Shown here: positions 35,613 to 46,748 of the stretch, piece by piece
Layout: every line of letters begins with the position of its first letter
Position numbering within the stretch: the stretch's first letter is position 1
Source: Kalmusia sp. IMI 367209
Taxonomy: Eukaryota; Ascomycota; Dothideomycetes; Pleosporales; Didymosphaeriaceae
Reading direction: 5' to 3'
DNA: 64,000 nucleotides
Assembly: GCA_027946365.1 (NCBI GenBank)
Contig: JAPEUQ010000013.1
Location: 1,116,001 to 1,180,000 of the forward strand
Notes under the pieces: generated by a model
Seen by the model: only the letters and a program-made list of their open reading frames with translations
What the model was told of the DNA's origin: nothing
The model's database searches: none
Position numbers and translations under genes: made by a program

Positions 35613-37388
35613 ATGCGTCAATCGTTTTTCATCACGCCTTTGGCTCTGGCCACGGCCGCTCGTGCCGCTACTCTCGAGGACCTATGCACCGTAGAGAACG
35701 TGCAATCCGCTCTTCCTAGTAATGGCACCCTACTCGGAATTGACTTATTACCCGGTACAGTGACTGCGACCGCTGTTTACAATGCCACGACTGGAGGAGG
35801 AATGGGAGGAGGATCGAGCAGCAATGTCACCTACTCGTATTGCAACGTGACTGTTAGTTTTGCCCACACGGGTAAGGGCGACACAGTTCCAGTCATCTTC
35901 GCCCTTCCCCAACCGTCCGACTTCAAGAACCGCTTCTATCTTGCCGGTGGAGGGGGTTTCTCTCTTTCCAGTAGTGCCACTGGAGGCCTTCCATATGGCG
36001 CTGCGTCTGGTGCTACTTCCGCGGGATACGACGCTTTCAGCAGCTCCTATGATGAGAAGGTCCTGTTTGGCAACGGGTCGATCAATTGGGACGCCACCTA
36101 CGCTTTCTCCTACACTGCCCTTGGTGAATTGACGAAGATCGGGAAGCCTCTTACTCAGGCTTTCTACGGAGCCGCGAATGCCACCAAGCTCTACACTTAC
36201 TTCGAGGGTTGCTCCGACGGTGGTCGAGAGGCCATGAGCCAGGTCCAGCGCTGGGGAGAAGAATACGATGGTGTCGTCGCAGGAGCGCCTGCTTTCCGCT
36301 TTGCGCAGCAGCAGGTTCTCCATGTGTACCCGGCTACCATCGAACACACTATGGACTACTACCCAGAGCCTTGCGCTTTGAAGAAGATTGTGAATGCTAC
36401 CATCGAGGCCTGCGACTCTCTCGACGGTCGCACCGACGGCGTGATTTCTCGCACGGATTTGTGCATGCTTAATTTCAACTTGAGCTCAATCGTGGGCGAA
36501 TCATACTACTGCGCCGCGCAAAGTAGCACCTCCCTCGGCTTCGGGTTCAGCAAGCGTCAAGCTGGCCCCCCTGGCAGCTCCACGAGCTACCAACCAGCAC
36601 AGAACGGAACCATCTCCGAAAAGGACATAGCCGTCGCGCAGGGTGTCTACGATGGCCTCTTCAACTCGCAAGGCCAACGTGCCTACCTCTCGTGGCAGAT
36701 CGGGTCCGACCTCGGCGACGCAGACACAACATGGAGCAACGACACCAACGCCTGGGAGCTTACCATTCCCTCCATCGGTGGAGAATACGTTACTAAATTT
36801 GTGCAATTGCTGGATCTCGACAACCTCTCTGATCTCGAAGGAGTCACGTATGACACCCTCGTTGACTGGATGAACACGGGTATGATCCGCTATCTCGACA
36901 GCCTGCAGACTACCCTCCCCGACCTTACCCCCTTCCAATCCACCAGCGGCAAGCTGCTCCACTACCACGGCGAAAACGACCCCAGCATTCCGGCCGCTTC
37001 CTCTGTACACTACTGGCAGTCCGTCCGCTCCATCATGTACCCCAATGCAACCGATGAGGAAGCCCTCGAGGCCATGTCGGACTGGTACCAGTTCTATCTG
37101 ATTCCGGGCTACGCGCATTGCGGAAGCAACTCTCTTCAGCCCAACGGTCCCGCTCCTCAAGATAACATGGCCACCATCATCGACTGGGTGGAAAACGACA
37201 TCAAGCCCAGCCGCCTCAACGCTACTGTCTCATCGGGCGATTACGCGGGCGAGGTGCAGCAGCTCTGCCAGTGGCCGCAGAGGCCGCTTTGGTCTGGCAA
37301 CAGCACCAATTTCGAGTGCGTGGATGACGAGGCTTCGATCGACAGCTGGACGTACACTTTCGATGCTTTCAAGTTGCCGGTGTACTAA
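35613..37388 (+). CDS. Secreted tannase/feruloyl esterase family protein
   Basis: Extracellular esterase of the tannase/feruloyl esterase family, hydrolysing ester links of gallic acid or hydroxycinnamic acids in plant polymers; which substrate cannot be decided. Single exon, 591 aa from the ATG at 35613. That start is chosen because it begins a signal peptide (MRQSFFITPLALATAARA). The family's CS-D-HC signature is complete: nucleophile Ser in YFEGCSDGGRE, Asp in HYHGENDPSIP, and His in GYAHCG with the neighbouring Cys residues that form a disulfide. A calcium-binding loop is present (CDSLDGRTDGVISRTDLC). Many N-glycosylation sequons (NATTGG, NVTYSY, NGSINW) suit secretion. The gene follows another secreted hydrolase in the same orientation. 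Confidence 0.93.
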   Translation: MRQSFFITPLALATAARAATLEDLCTVENVQSALPSNGTLLGIDLLPGTVTATAVYNATTGGGMGGGSSSNVTYSYCNVTVSFAHTGKGDTVPVIFALPQPSDFKNRFYLAGGGGFSLSSSATGGLPYGAASGATSAGYDAFSSSYDEKVLFGNGSINWDATYAFSYTALGELTKIGKPLTQAFYGAANATKLYTYFEGCSDGGREAMSQVQRWGEEYDGVVAGAPAFRFAQQQVLHVYPATIEHTMDYYPEPCALKKIVNATIEACDSLDGRTDGVISRTDLCMLNFNLSSIVGESYYCAAQSSTSLGFGFSKRQAGPPGSSTSYQPAQNGTISEKDIAVAQGVYDGLFNSQGQRAYLSWQIGSDLGDADTTWSNDTNAWELTIPSIGGEYVTKFVQLLDLDNLSDLEGVTYDTLVDWMNTGMIRYLDSLQTTLPDLTPFQSTSGKLLHYHGENDPSIPAASSVHYWQSVRSIMYPNATDEEALEAMSDWYQFYLIPGYAHCGSNSLQPNGPAPQDNMATIIDWVENDIKPSRLNATVSSGDYAGEVQQLCQWPQRPLWSGNSTNFECVDDEASIDSWTYTFDAFKLPVY

Positions 37389-38489
37389 GCGGTAAGCCTT
37401 GGGCTCACTAGGAAAGGTAGTGCCTCCATCGCTGACCCTCGAACTCTGTCGCACGGACAATGAGGTCTCCTCACGTACCTCATGTTGTGTACAATCTACC
37501 TGCTGAGACAAACTCTGGAATCTTCTTGAAGTAGTAACCCCCAGAATGTGCAAGACGCGCAAGGATGGTCTACGAGCTTATCCTGTAAAGCTACCAGTTC
37601 ATGTTCTTGATGCCCTTCATCCACCTCGATGACTCCGTCGAGCTATGCCTCCATACATGTAAATATTACTTTGTTATTACAATAGACCCGCTGCGAGATA
37701 CCAAATAGACGTGCATGATATTGAAACATGCGATATCTTCAAATATGTCGTGCTTCACTAGTACGAGCTTGGCTTGGACTTGCGATCAGCTTTCACCGAG
37801 TCTTCACTCACCACATCTCCCTACGCCTTCTGACGTCTTAAAGCCCGTCACTCCACCCACATGATACAAATGCCTTCCTGACCCTATCCGCATCACGATC
37901 ATAGAACCTCACAAATACCACTGAATCAACACTCTTTGGTACTCTCGTCGCAATTCGCTATATACAAGCCCTATCGCCACCACTCTCCTAATACCTCAAA
38001 CATCTCACCAATGCTATATGTATACATCCGCCCCTCGACAAAATTGGAACGAACATCTTAAAGAGCGTAAAAGCGTAGCGCGCCGCGTTACACGCTGTCG
38101 GATGCACTAACAAGACATTAAGGAGAGTGATGAAGTGAAAGAAGATCGCCCGCCTAGCCCATCAAAGAAGAAACACCGCCAGTGCATGCAATATGCCCGA
38201 ATCGGTCCGTGGAGATGAAAATCCAACAGGAAATAAAAAAGAGGAATAGAATCGAAAGGGTTGAAAGGAATATAGACCACGCAGCCCAAATCGCATCAAA
38301 GGCAAAAGGTGTATGTACGCCAAAGCGCCGTTCCAAACACCGTCCCAAACCCAGCATGATCTTAAAAATAAAGGGGTATACTTCCACAAAGCGCTTAAGC
38401 ATCATTGTACATAACAGCGTCAACGTCACACCCACGATCCAGTCCGCGTTGGCTCAAACGTTGGCTCAAGAAAATCACATTTACGCATA
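37389..38489. other. Intergenic between convergent genes
   Basis: About 1.1 kb holding 3' regions of the esterase and the TeaC-like genes. AT-rich; overlapping hydrophobic frames near 38107-38435 on the minus strand look like chance products of T-rich sequence. Confidence 0.5.
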
Positions 38490-41400
38490 TCACCTTGCCA
38501 CAACTGGAGAAGAACTCGGCGTGTTATCCACCTTCTTCATTCGCTTCTCTAGCAAACCATTCAGCAGCGAATCAAGTTGGTTGCTCAGGCCAGACACCGT
38601 CTTAGTCTCTTCGACGAAAAGCTGCGACATGATGGGATGCTCAGGCCCCACGGGAACGACGCCCGTAGTGTCGTTGATGACAAGGAGCATGTCTCTGATG
38701 TCGCTTCCGTCATCAAGATATGTGCGGAGGGAGTGGTCTGACCATGCAGGTAGCGATGTGCTTTCAGATGAATTTGGTGGCGATGTCTCCATTTCCTTGT
38801 GCGGGACAGGTGCGGGTCGCGAGGGTGGCGGTATCGATGAAGCGGACGTAGGCTCTGTCGGAGACGGCGAGGTACCAGATCGGGAAGTGGAAGTGTTCGG
38901 TTTGCTTGGATGAGCAGTAGAGGGACTGTCGCCGGGTGTAGGCGTGGAAATAGGCGAGCTCGTCTCTTGACTAGATGTGTCGCCGGTGAGGCCTGGAGGA
39001 TGTTGAGAGTCCAGTTCTTGGTCCTTCTCTCGGGAGGCGTCTTTGGCTGGCGGCTGGGCGTCGGCTGCCGACACATGCACGGGAGATTCGGACAGTCTTC
39101 CGGTTGGCTCTGGCTCGTTGTGTTGGGCTGACTGCGTTCGTAGTTCCGGGTCGGCAAACGGATCCTCTTTGGCTTCGTCGTCAGAATCGAAGTCATCCAG
39201 CTGCACACGCTGTTTGGCCTTCTTGACCTTTTCCGGCTTGGACTCTCCGTTCTGCGAGGTTTTGACGATGTTGAGAGGGTTGAGTTTGGAAGCGGCAGAA
39301 TTCAGCGGTGAAGGCTTCTCAGGCGAAAGTGCACGCTCTTGCATGCTGGGCTTTGTCTCCTCTTGCTCTGGGGATACTAATCGCATTGTCGATGTCGTTT
39401 GAGTTGCATTCTTGTCGATAACAGGTTCTTTTGCGACGGCTGGTTGCACTGCCAAAGGCTCTGGATTATCTGTCTTCAATATACCTTTGACCTTCGATGG
39501 CGATTCTTCCCTTCCGCGCTGCGGTTTCTGCAGTTTGCCTTTACTTGCTTGCCGTGATGGTGCTGCACTTTGCTCGGTTGACGGCCGCTCTGCAGAGAAC
39601 TCGTCGGAGGGTTTCGACTGCGGAGACTCCCGACCATATTCTTCTGACTGCTTTGAGGACGGTTCTACGTCGCTATCAGCGGACTCCAGACCGACACCCT
39701 TGCCCTTCTTGTCTTTACGCTTAAAAAGACCACTAAGCATCCCAGGCTTCTTCTCCTTCTTTTTCTTGTCGTCTTTGACCTTGTCCGCAAATCCATTCTT
39801 TTCTAGGCTTTCAAGACTAGGACCACGTTCCCTAGAGCCGGTGGTTGATGTACTTGAGTCGTCTCGCAATAGGTTTGGCGTGAGTGTGATTTTCCGCGTT
39901 TCCGTATTGTCATCCTTGAAAAACGAATCTGTGTTCCGCATCGTCCCATTTCGAGACACCTTCGGATCTAGCGGTTTATCCAAGCTTTCTTCGCTACCTC
40001 TTTGCTTCTCTGCATCGGCCTTTGCAGTCTCCTCTGAGGGATCATTCGTTTCCGTTTCTGATTTGCTCTTCGGGTCTTTCTTTGAACCATTAACTTTCAA
40101 AGGCTGTACCTTGAGGTTGTCGTCTTGCTCCGACTCCGACTTCTCGGTCGTTGCCTGTTGCTGTTGCTGTTGCTGTTGTGCCTGGTTGGGATCTGTGCCA
40201 CCGAACAAGTCTTCGCCATCATCCTCGTCAGAAGAGTAGTCGTAATCCGAAGGCTCAAAATACTGGGGTTGCGCAAATTGCACAGTCTTGGCATTGCGCC
40301 TTCGCATAGCCTTCTTAAGTGGGTTCTTAGTTTTCTCGGCAGTATCACCAAGCATTGTCGCTGAAAGGTCAATATTCCGATGCTTATTTAATCTTGCTAG
40401 TCGTTCGGTGGGTGTTTCGATGTGCTCAGCGGGAAGATATCCGATGCTGTTGTCCTTAACAACGCGAACAAGCCACTGATTCTCGTTAGCGAGGTTCGGT
40501 GTAAGAATAGAATACCAACGCACCCAGTAGCTGTTGCTGTCATCAAGCAGGACCATAGTATCACCTGGTGGTCGGTCGATCAGTAAGATATATCAGAGCA
40601 CAGGTCCCAGCATCTTGACGTACCTTTTGTAGCATTGGCTTGTCCTTCAACTGTCGCGACGAAGGTATGTAAAGAGTATACGAATTCGAAATCGATGTCC
40701 TCTGCTTCACGTAAGCACTCTCCACCCCAGCCTGAGTCGATATAGCGGGGGTCATCAGAAAAGGTGAAGGAAACGTCATTGAAATCATCATCATCATCAT
40801 CTTCCAGGTCGATATTCCAGCTGTCGGCATCGCTGTCGTCTGTCCATGAGTCGTCCTCGTCTTTTCGCTCATACTTGTCCTCTTGGCTAGATGTTAATGG
40901 CGGGGTATCGTTCCGTTTGGTACGACCTGCTCTTTCCTCAGTCTTCCGCGGTAGGCTGCTGGTTCTTTTAGGTATTTCGTAGAAAGGGTCCTCTAAATTG
41001 CTGTACGAAGGGTTAGGTACTGGCTCCAGCATGTACTGCACCGTATCCTCATCCTCATCGGACAAAAGAGATCCCAAAGAGTCCAGGCGCATGTATTGCA
41101 GTCGATTTTCCACTTTCTCAAGATGTTCGGTGCAGGAACTGGTCTCGCGAATCTGGTTGGTTCCGGCATTGGCGTCCTCCGGCTCGGTAGTGGTCCCTGT
41201 CCAGGTATACTCACCATGATGATGATCCGCTGACTGTGCCGTGTGGCTATTTTGAGATTGAAATGACAGGGGTGTAGAAGACGGTAGGCAAGGAGATTGT
41301 GAAATTGATTTTGCGCTGCTAGCTGGGACTCCATGGGGTCTTCGAGCGGCAGCCATTGAGAGGGGGAAATGTATAGGCGTGTCTGTAAATGGAGAAGAGG

Positions 41401-41953
41401 AATCGCAGCCTGTCGAAGACGACGGCGGTGAAATGACCGGCGAGGAGTCTGGCCCCGGGGACGAGCCGCGCTCCTGCCAGAGAGTGGAATGAGAAGGCAA
41501 CCCACCATCGGATATCGAAGGGGAGCTCGATATTCTGTCCATGTCGTCGAGGTCTTCCTCAGCGTCAGCGTCGGCCATGTCTGCGTCATCGCTCTCGCCG
41601 CTCATGCCACCATTGAGCCTGACGGCAGCGTTATCCCCACTGCCATTGTTTACCGTGCTGTGCTCGTCGTCGGACGGGGGATCGTCGCGCAGCCCATTGG
41701 CACCGCCATTCTGAAGGCGCGCCTCTTCCGAGGAGCGCTCGTCCTCGACGCGGCGGAGCGATGCTTCTTGGTGCGGTGCTGCTGGGCCGATTCCGAGCGG
41801 TGCTGGGTGACTGGGCTGGTTTGTGTGGTCCTGGGCGGTCGGCGAGGTCTTGTCCTGGAGGTCGAGCGTATCTGCCACAGTTGATTAGCACAAGATGCCG
41901 CCAGGGCGCGCGCAGTGTAGCATACCAGCTCTGACGATTTGAGGGCGCGTCAT
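38490..41953 (-). CDS. SH3-domain polarity protein, Tea4/TeaC/Bud14-like
   Basis: Predicted cell-end factor linking microtubule-delivered landmarks to actin-based polar growth, by analogy with fission yeast Tea4, Aspergillus TeaC and yeast Bud14, which also bind type 1 phosphatase. Exons 41953-41926, 41871-40624, 40564-40524 and 40475-38490 give 1100 aa. The start uses the ATG at 41953 because only it splices in frame: MTRPQIVRA joins DTLDLQDKTS through a 54-nt intron with a GCTAATCA branch. Two further introns cut the SH3 domain. When joined it reads YSLHTFVATVEGQANATKGD, then TMVLLDDSNSYWWLVRVVKD and NSIGYLPAEHIETP, followed by the conserved RLARLNKHRNIDLSATMLGD. The N-terminal 400 residues are acidic and disordered. 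The C-terminal half is charged, Ser/Pro-rich and carries a Gln tract. Both flanks of the SH3 match this family well. Confidence 0.9.
40155..40178 (-). repeat. Polyglutamine tract (8 Gln)
   Basis: Eight successive CAG/CAA codons on the minus strand inside the TeaC-like gene, just after the acidic segment EDLFGGTDPNQA. Likely length-variable between strains. Confidence 0.8.
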
Positions 41954-43617
41954 GCTCGCTCATGTCCCCCGCGCGGCACTGGGTCTGTGGGGTATAATTT
42001 GAGTCTTGACGTCGAAACGTCGAGACGTCGCCAAGCCAGCCGCGGCGTTCTGGATGCGAGGGGCGGTTCAGCGGTCCAGTGGTTCAGCGGTGCGTCGGCA
42101 GCGTGTCGCAGCGTCGAAGGAAGAATGGATGCGTAGAGGAACGGACGTGGTCCAGCGGCAGCGGAGGCATACAGCGGAGGACGCACAAGCACATGCAATT
42201 GCGCAGGCAGGCAGGCGTGGCTGGGCGGCGGAGGAGTTCGCGGAGAGTGCAGCGGTGGTTTCAGCGGACCAGCCAATCGAGCGGCGGCCAACGGCGGCGG
42301 TGGGTGCGCGGGCGGACGGCGGCACCAGTGTGCTTGGTGTTGGAGCAGGACGATGCGCACGGCGATGCTGGAGGGCGGCGACAGCGAGGGCGGGCGGTGC
42401 TGAGGCCGGTGTTGTGCTCACGATGGGAATTATTTTGGGCACAGGACAAGGACGCCCCATTCCCAGATTGCCGGCCCCCTTGGCCACTGTGAAACACTGC
42501 CGAGCTGAGCATCATTGGCCGCCTCGCCACTAGTCACGGAACGCCGTCGACCACCAGCCCGCGATAAAGGGGCTCGGAGAATAGACGCTGATCCGCCAGC
42601 ACTGCTGGACATCAAGTGCGCAAGCCCGCCGTCGGCTGCTCCAAGGCGCCCCCGCCTGCCGTTGCTGCCAACTCCCCATGAAACCGAGATGAGCACTGCG
42701 CCGTGTGGAGAGGCCAAACAGAACATGGCCGACCCGTGTTTCACCAAACCTGCCAGAAACTGCGCTTGATCGCCAGAGCGCGCCGCCCCGCCAGCGTACC
42801 GTCCGAAGCTGTGGAGTTTGGCCTGGGAGATCGCCACAGGTGTGCGCAGTCGTGAGTAAGCACGCGGCGTAGAGACATGGCTTCATAGAGTGGAAGCATT
42901 CTCCGGATCACAAGCCTGTGGCGCACTGTACACCGATTCGCCCTCTCCAAGCGCTCATCGGTGGCATGGGTTCACACGCAGGGCGGCAAACTCGTCATCT
43001 CTCCAATGGCTGGCATCTCAACATCGAGGCCTTGAAGCACGTATCCTTTGGATGTCACATACGTTCGCGAGATACTGTAGAGTTGTCCATTATGCAGTAG
43101 CCCTGATCCTACTTTGCGGCTTGATTAGTGGCGGCTTCATGAAGTCAATCATCACAAGCACCACGCTAGAAGAGGTGCCCGCGGCTGCAATAAGGTGCAA
43201 CAGAGTACAAGCGCAAATGAATTGGAAACAATGATGGGCAACAGGCGTATATCCGGTAACCTTTGGAGCACGCGTGTCATTGAAAAATAGGCTTCAGTTC
43301 AATTATAAGTAGATGTACATGTGTTCCATCATGATTAAAGCAGCTATAACGCCATGAAATGCTACCCAGATACCATGCAAGCAACGCAAAATTCTGATGC
43401 TGCGCTAAAGATTGATACAACGCCAAAAGTGAAACGGGGTATCATGGACAGAGGACATCTAGGAATAGTGGTTTAAGAAAAGCGTCCGTCGCAAGTGCGT
43501 CTTCGAGGCGAAATAATCGGGAATCCCCGACGCTTATGCCGTACCTCACGAATGGTGATGTGGATTTCCAAGGGCCTCGGGCTGGGCCTGGTCAGCCCAG
43601 CGGCAAAGTAGATCTTC
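41954..43617. other. GC-rich upstream region of the TeaC-like gene and spacer
   Basis: From about 42000 to 42850 the sequence is GC-rich and strand-skewed, purine-rich on the plus strand with many CAGCGG and GGCGG motifs. It is open in several frames on both strands at once, which reflects composition rather than coding. The rest (42890-43617) is unremarkable. I see no supported gene. Confidence 0.45.
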
Positions 43618-44422
43618 TCAACTCTTCCTGTTGGTAGCCATTGGTACCGGCGCTGCCAGCATCGCCTTGACTCGGTCAATTCTACTGACCGCCTTTTCCA
43701 ACCTCTCCAGCCGGGCCATCTTGTCCTTATCCTTCTTTTCCAGCAGCTCAACCCTAGCCTCCAGCTTTGCCCGCGCTTTCCTCTCTTGTGCCACCATCTC
43801 GTTAGCCTGGCTGAACAATGTCACACTCAGCTCTTCAATCTCGCTGTCTACTTTACGCGCCTTCTCTTCTGCCTTAACGCGCAGTGCGCGTTCTTTTTCC
43901 AGCTGCTCGAGAAGCTCGGTGTCGGTGGAAGGGGCCGACGAATGTGACGGGGTTGGCGGTATAGGTGGCTGAGGAGATCCACGTCGTAAGAAGGAGAACC
44001 GGGTCTGTCGAGCAGCGGAAGCCGAATTTGCGGTCGAAGGGCGGGCTTCTTCGTCAGAGCGTCTATTTGCCTGCAACGATTCTTGTGTGTTTGTTCTTAG
44101 GAGGCCGTTCTGTGAACCTTTTATACTGCGCAGTTGGTCTTCATAGTCGGCGCACTTATCCACTAAGATATGCGTTAGTAAAGTGTCTGCAAGCGCCAGC
44201 GTCTAGTAACAGATGCAAGGTACGATGCGTCGACATACCAGCAGCAGTTGCCTTCTCCTTCAGCATCTCAACCTGAGCCTCCAGCTCTTTTATTCTTCTC
44301 TGCACTCCTTCCGCTTCCATCTCCATGTCCAAGTCCACTCCGCAGTTCGGACAGCTGTCTCGCTGCATGTGCTTCGCGGTTATCGACGGGGCTGGCGGTT
44401 GCTCGAAGATGGCGGCTGCCAT
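43618..44422 (-). CDS. Short Sec2-domain (Rab GEF-like) coiled-coil protein
   Basis: Predicted guanine-nucleotide exchange factor domain for a Sec4/Rab8-type GTPase in secretory vesicle traffic. Exons 44422-44239 and 44162-43618 flank a 76-nt intron (GTATGT donor), giving 242 aa. The N-terminus has CPNCGVDLD, a lone CxxC, then a coiled-coil start (VQRRIKELEAQVEMLKEK). A Ser/Pro-rich linker (FSFLRRGSPQPPIPPTPS) precedes the Sec2 signature at about residues 160-230: LEKERALRVKAEEKARKVD, then EELSVTLFSQANEMVAQERK and KLEARVELLEKKDKDKMARL. Yeast Sec2 is about three times longer; here the protein ends right after the helix, so the localisation region is missing. A full-length Sec2 may exist elsewhere in the genome. 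The minus-strand frame at 43473-43751 is a shadow. Confidence 0.85.
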
Positions 44423-45263
44423 GTCCTCTGCGCGAGGTGTACACAATATTTCGTTTCACTGCGACGTCAAAGCCTCAGGCCGATGACGACGTAACGGCTG
44501 TCAAGGATAGTAGTAAGATTGTTAGTGGGCACGGCGGGGTGCGTGTCAACGGGGGCGAAGTGAATGCGAAACGCGCGGGATTCTGACGGGGCCATGATCC
44601 TTGCCTTCAGGGTCCTGGCCCGTCACTAGCGCCCGCCGCTAAAGTATCACGTGCAGAGACATTCACTGCTCAATTTGGACAGAGCGCGCAGAGGACCGTC
44701 ACCCTCCGACGATTTTGCCTCATACCTAGCCAAAAGATATTTTGACCATCATTGCAAAACGATTCGCGATCAAAACTGCTCCTACGTTCAGTGATGCTAC
44801 TCCAGTAAGAATAGCCAATTCTTCCATTTCAAACATGTTTCATTGTATCCTAATGTTTACTAGATGTATGATTTACCAGTAGTTTGCAGACAATCAATAA
44901 CTAGGGATGACTTTAGAGACATTGCACGACTATACTTGTATACGGGCACGAAATTATGACCAGGTAAAGAAGAGACAGCAAGGTTCGCCTTAAGGAAACG
45001 TGAGATGTATATTCAGCACTAACAGACCCATAAAAAGCTTGATATACTAACTCGTTAGCATCTTTCGGTTCCTACTAGACCTTCTTATGGAGTTTGGATC
45101 CTGGCCTACACATCTACTTTGGATCTCACTGTGACAGTCCGCCGGTCTCCGAGTCTCCTAGGCTAACCATATGTTTTCCTGTGACTCACACTTTTTCTAC
45201 CTTCTCCAGAACTGCCTTTCCATCCCCACCATCATAAACACTACTTCTCCTTCTTCTAATCTC
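44423..45263. other. Intergenic
   Basis: About 840 bp holding the promoter of the Sec2-domain gene and the 3' end of the MFS gene. AT-rich in its right half. No feature recognised. Confidence 0.5.
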
Positions 45264-46748
45264 CTAAATCTCATTGTCCAACTTATGTCCTTCAGGCAAG
45301 AACAAATTATCGACCTCCTCCAAACTCAAATTACTCGTCTCGGGATAGCAAAAGTACACGATGGGCACGAAAGCCGCGAGCAAGCACATAAATATCAAGT
45401 ACGTCTTCCAGCCGATGCGGTTGATCAGCACGGGCGTGATCATGACGATGACGAAGTTCCACATCCAGTGCGAAGAGACGGAGATGGCGGTGCCGCGGGC
45501 GCGGGCTTCGAGGGGCAGGATTTCAGGGCCCCAGACCCAAGGGACTACATTTACTGTAGCTCCGAAGATGAGCATGTAGAGGAAGAAGAAGGCGATAGAG
45601 GCGGAAGCGCAAGCTTCGGTGCCAATGGAGAGGAGCTGGGGATATCAGTGAGAGCTTTTCAGCGAAGGAGAGGATTGGAAAGGGAGAGGGGTTGAGGACT
45701 TACGATGCTGATCATCATCATACAAAAAGGAGAGTAGACCGCAACCGACCATCATCGTGGGTCTGCGGCCCATTTTGTCCAGCGCGAGGGCGGGGAGCGT
45801 GTTTCCAACGGGGAACATAAGCTCGACGAACCCCGCAATAAGGATTGCGCGTTGGGACGTCATGCCCACGTTTTCCACTAACACCGTCGGCATATAGTAT
45901 ACGACGAGATTGATGCCTGACCACTGGTTCATGAACAACCCAAACCAAGCCAACAACACGCGCCGCCTTGTCTGCAGAATATCCTTCTTGAACAGGCCCG
46001 AGATCTTCTGCGCACCCTCCCCAGTCTCGATCGATATCGCAGCGCGAATGGCATCCATTTCGCTGACCACATACGGGTCGTTATTATCCAGATTGAACAC
46101 AGCGCAGAGCACCTCTCTTGCTTCTTCAGTGCGTCCACGCTTGCACAACCACCTAGGACTCTCAGGCAGGCCCCATACAAGGAAGACAACCATGATAGCA
46201 AAGACAAGCTGGATCGCAATCGGACATCGCCAGGCTACACTGCCCGGCAAGAAGGAGAACCCGTAGTCGATCCAGTAAGCGAGACAGATGCCGATCCCGA
46301 TAAACCAGATCTCCCAGGACACCACGCGACCGCGCCACTCCCTCTTGCACAGCTCAGATTGGTACATAGGCACTGTGCTTGAATCGATGCCTGTTCCCAG
46401 CCCCGTTATGACGCGTCCGACTATCAGGTGCCCGATATTGAAAGCAGAGGTCTGTAGTGTTGCGCCAACGATGATGAGAGCCATGGCGAGCCAGATCATG
46501 CGGCGGCGACCGAGGATGTCGCCGATGAACACGGTGAGGATGCAACCGAAGAGGGCACCGAGGCAGTAGGAGGCAACGATGATGCCGGTTATGGTGTCGC
46601 GCGGGTGGTGGAACTGGTTGAGCCAGTCTTTGTTCTGGAGAAGGCCGCCGAAGACGCCTTGGTCGTAACCGAAGAAGAGGAAGGCGGAGAGGCAACAGGC
46701 GTAAATTGCGGCGCGGAGGGGTGCGCCTCGACCATAGCAGGAACGCAT
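45264..46748 (-). CDS. MFS sugar-transporter-like protein with a one-base frame break
   Basis: Sugar porter family member of the major facilitator superfamily; substrate unknown, plasma membrane. Exons 46748-45704 and 45635-45264, with a 68-nt intron (GTAAGT). The product would be about 471 aa if one base is removed in a run of five A on the plus strand (45724-45728). Without that, the frame runs into YDDDQHRKSS and stops; with it the text becomes GCGLLSFCMMMISILLSIG, a normal transmembrane segment leading into exon 2. Sugar-porter motifs are FGYDQGVFGGLL (TM1), GRRRM after TM2-3, RVITGLGTGIDSSTVPMYQSE, LPESPRWL before the central loop, QWSGINLVVYYMPTVL (TM7), GPEILPLEARARGTAIS and the final PETSNLSLEEVD. 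Twelve helices can be placed. It is either a sequencing error or a young pseudogene. Confidence 0.85.

Noticed and set aside
33000..37388. S10 peptidase and tannase/feruloyl esterase as a degradative gene cluster
   Set aside because: Two adjacent secreted hydrolases without a regulator, transporter or shared promoter are not enough to call a cluster.
39412..40239. 275-codon plus-strand frame opposite the TeaC-like gene
   Set aside because: Antisense of a Ser/Lys/Glu-rich coding region; translation is Ser/Leu/Phe low complexity.
42006..42533. 175-codon plus-strand frame in GC-rich DNA
   Set aside because: All frames in this tract are open because of composition; the Arg/Ala/Gly-rich product resembles nothing.
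38490..44422. TeaC-like and Sec2-domain genes as a functional polarity cluster
   Set aside because: Both act in tip growth, but they have separate long upstream regions and no shared control is visible; proximity may be chance.
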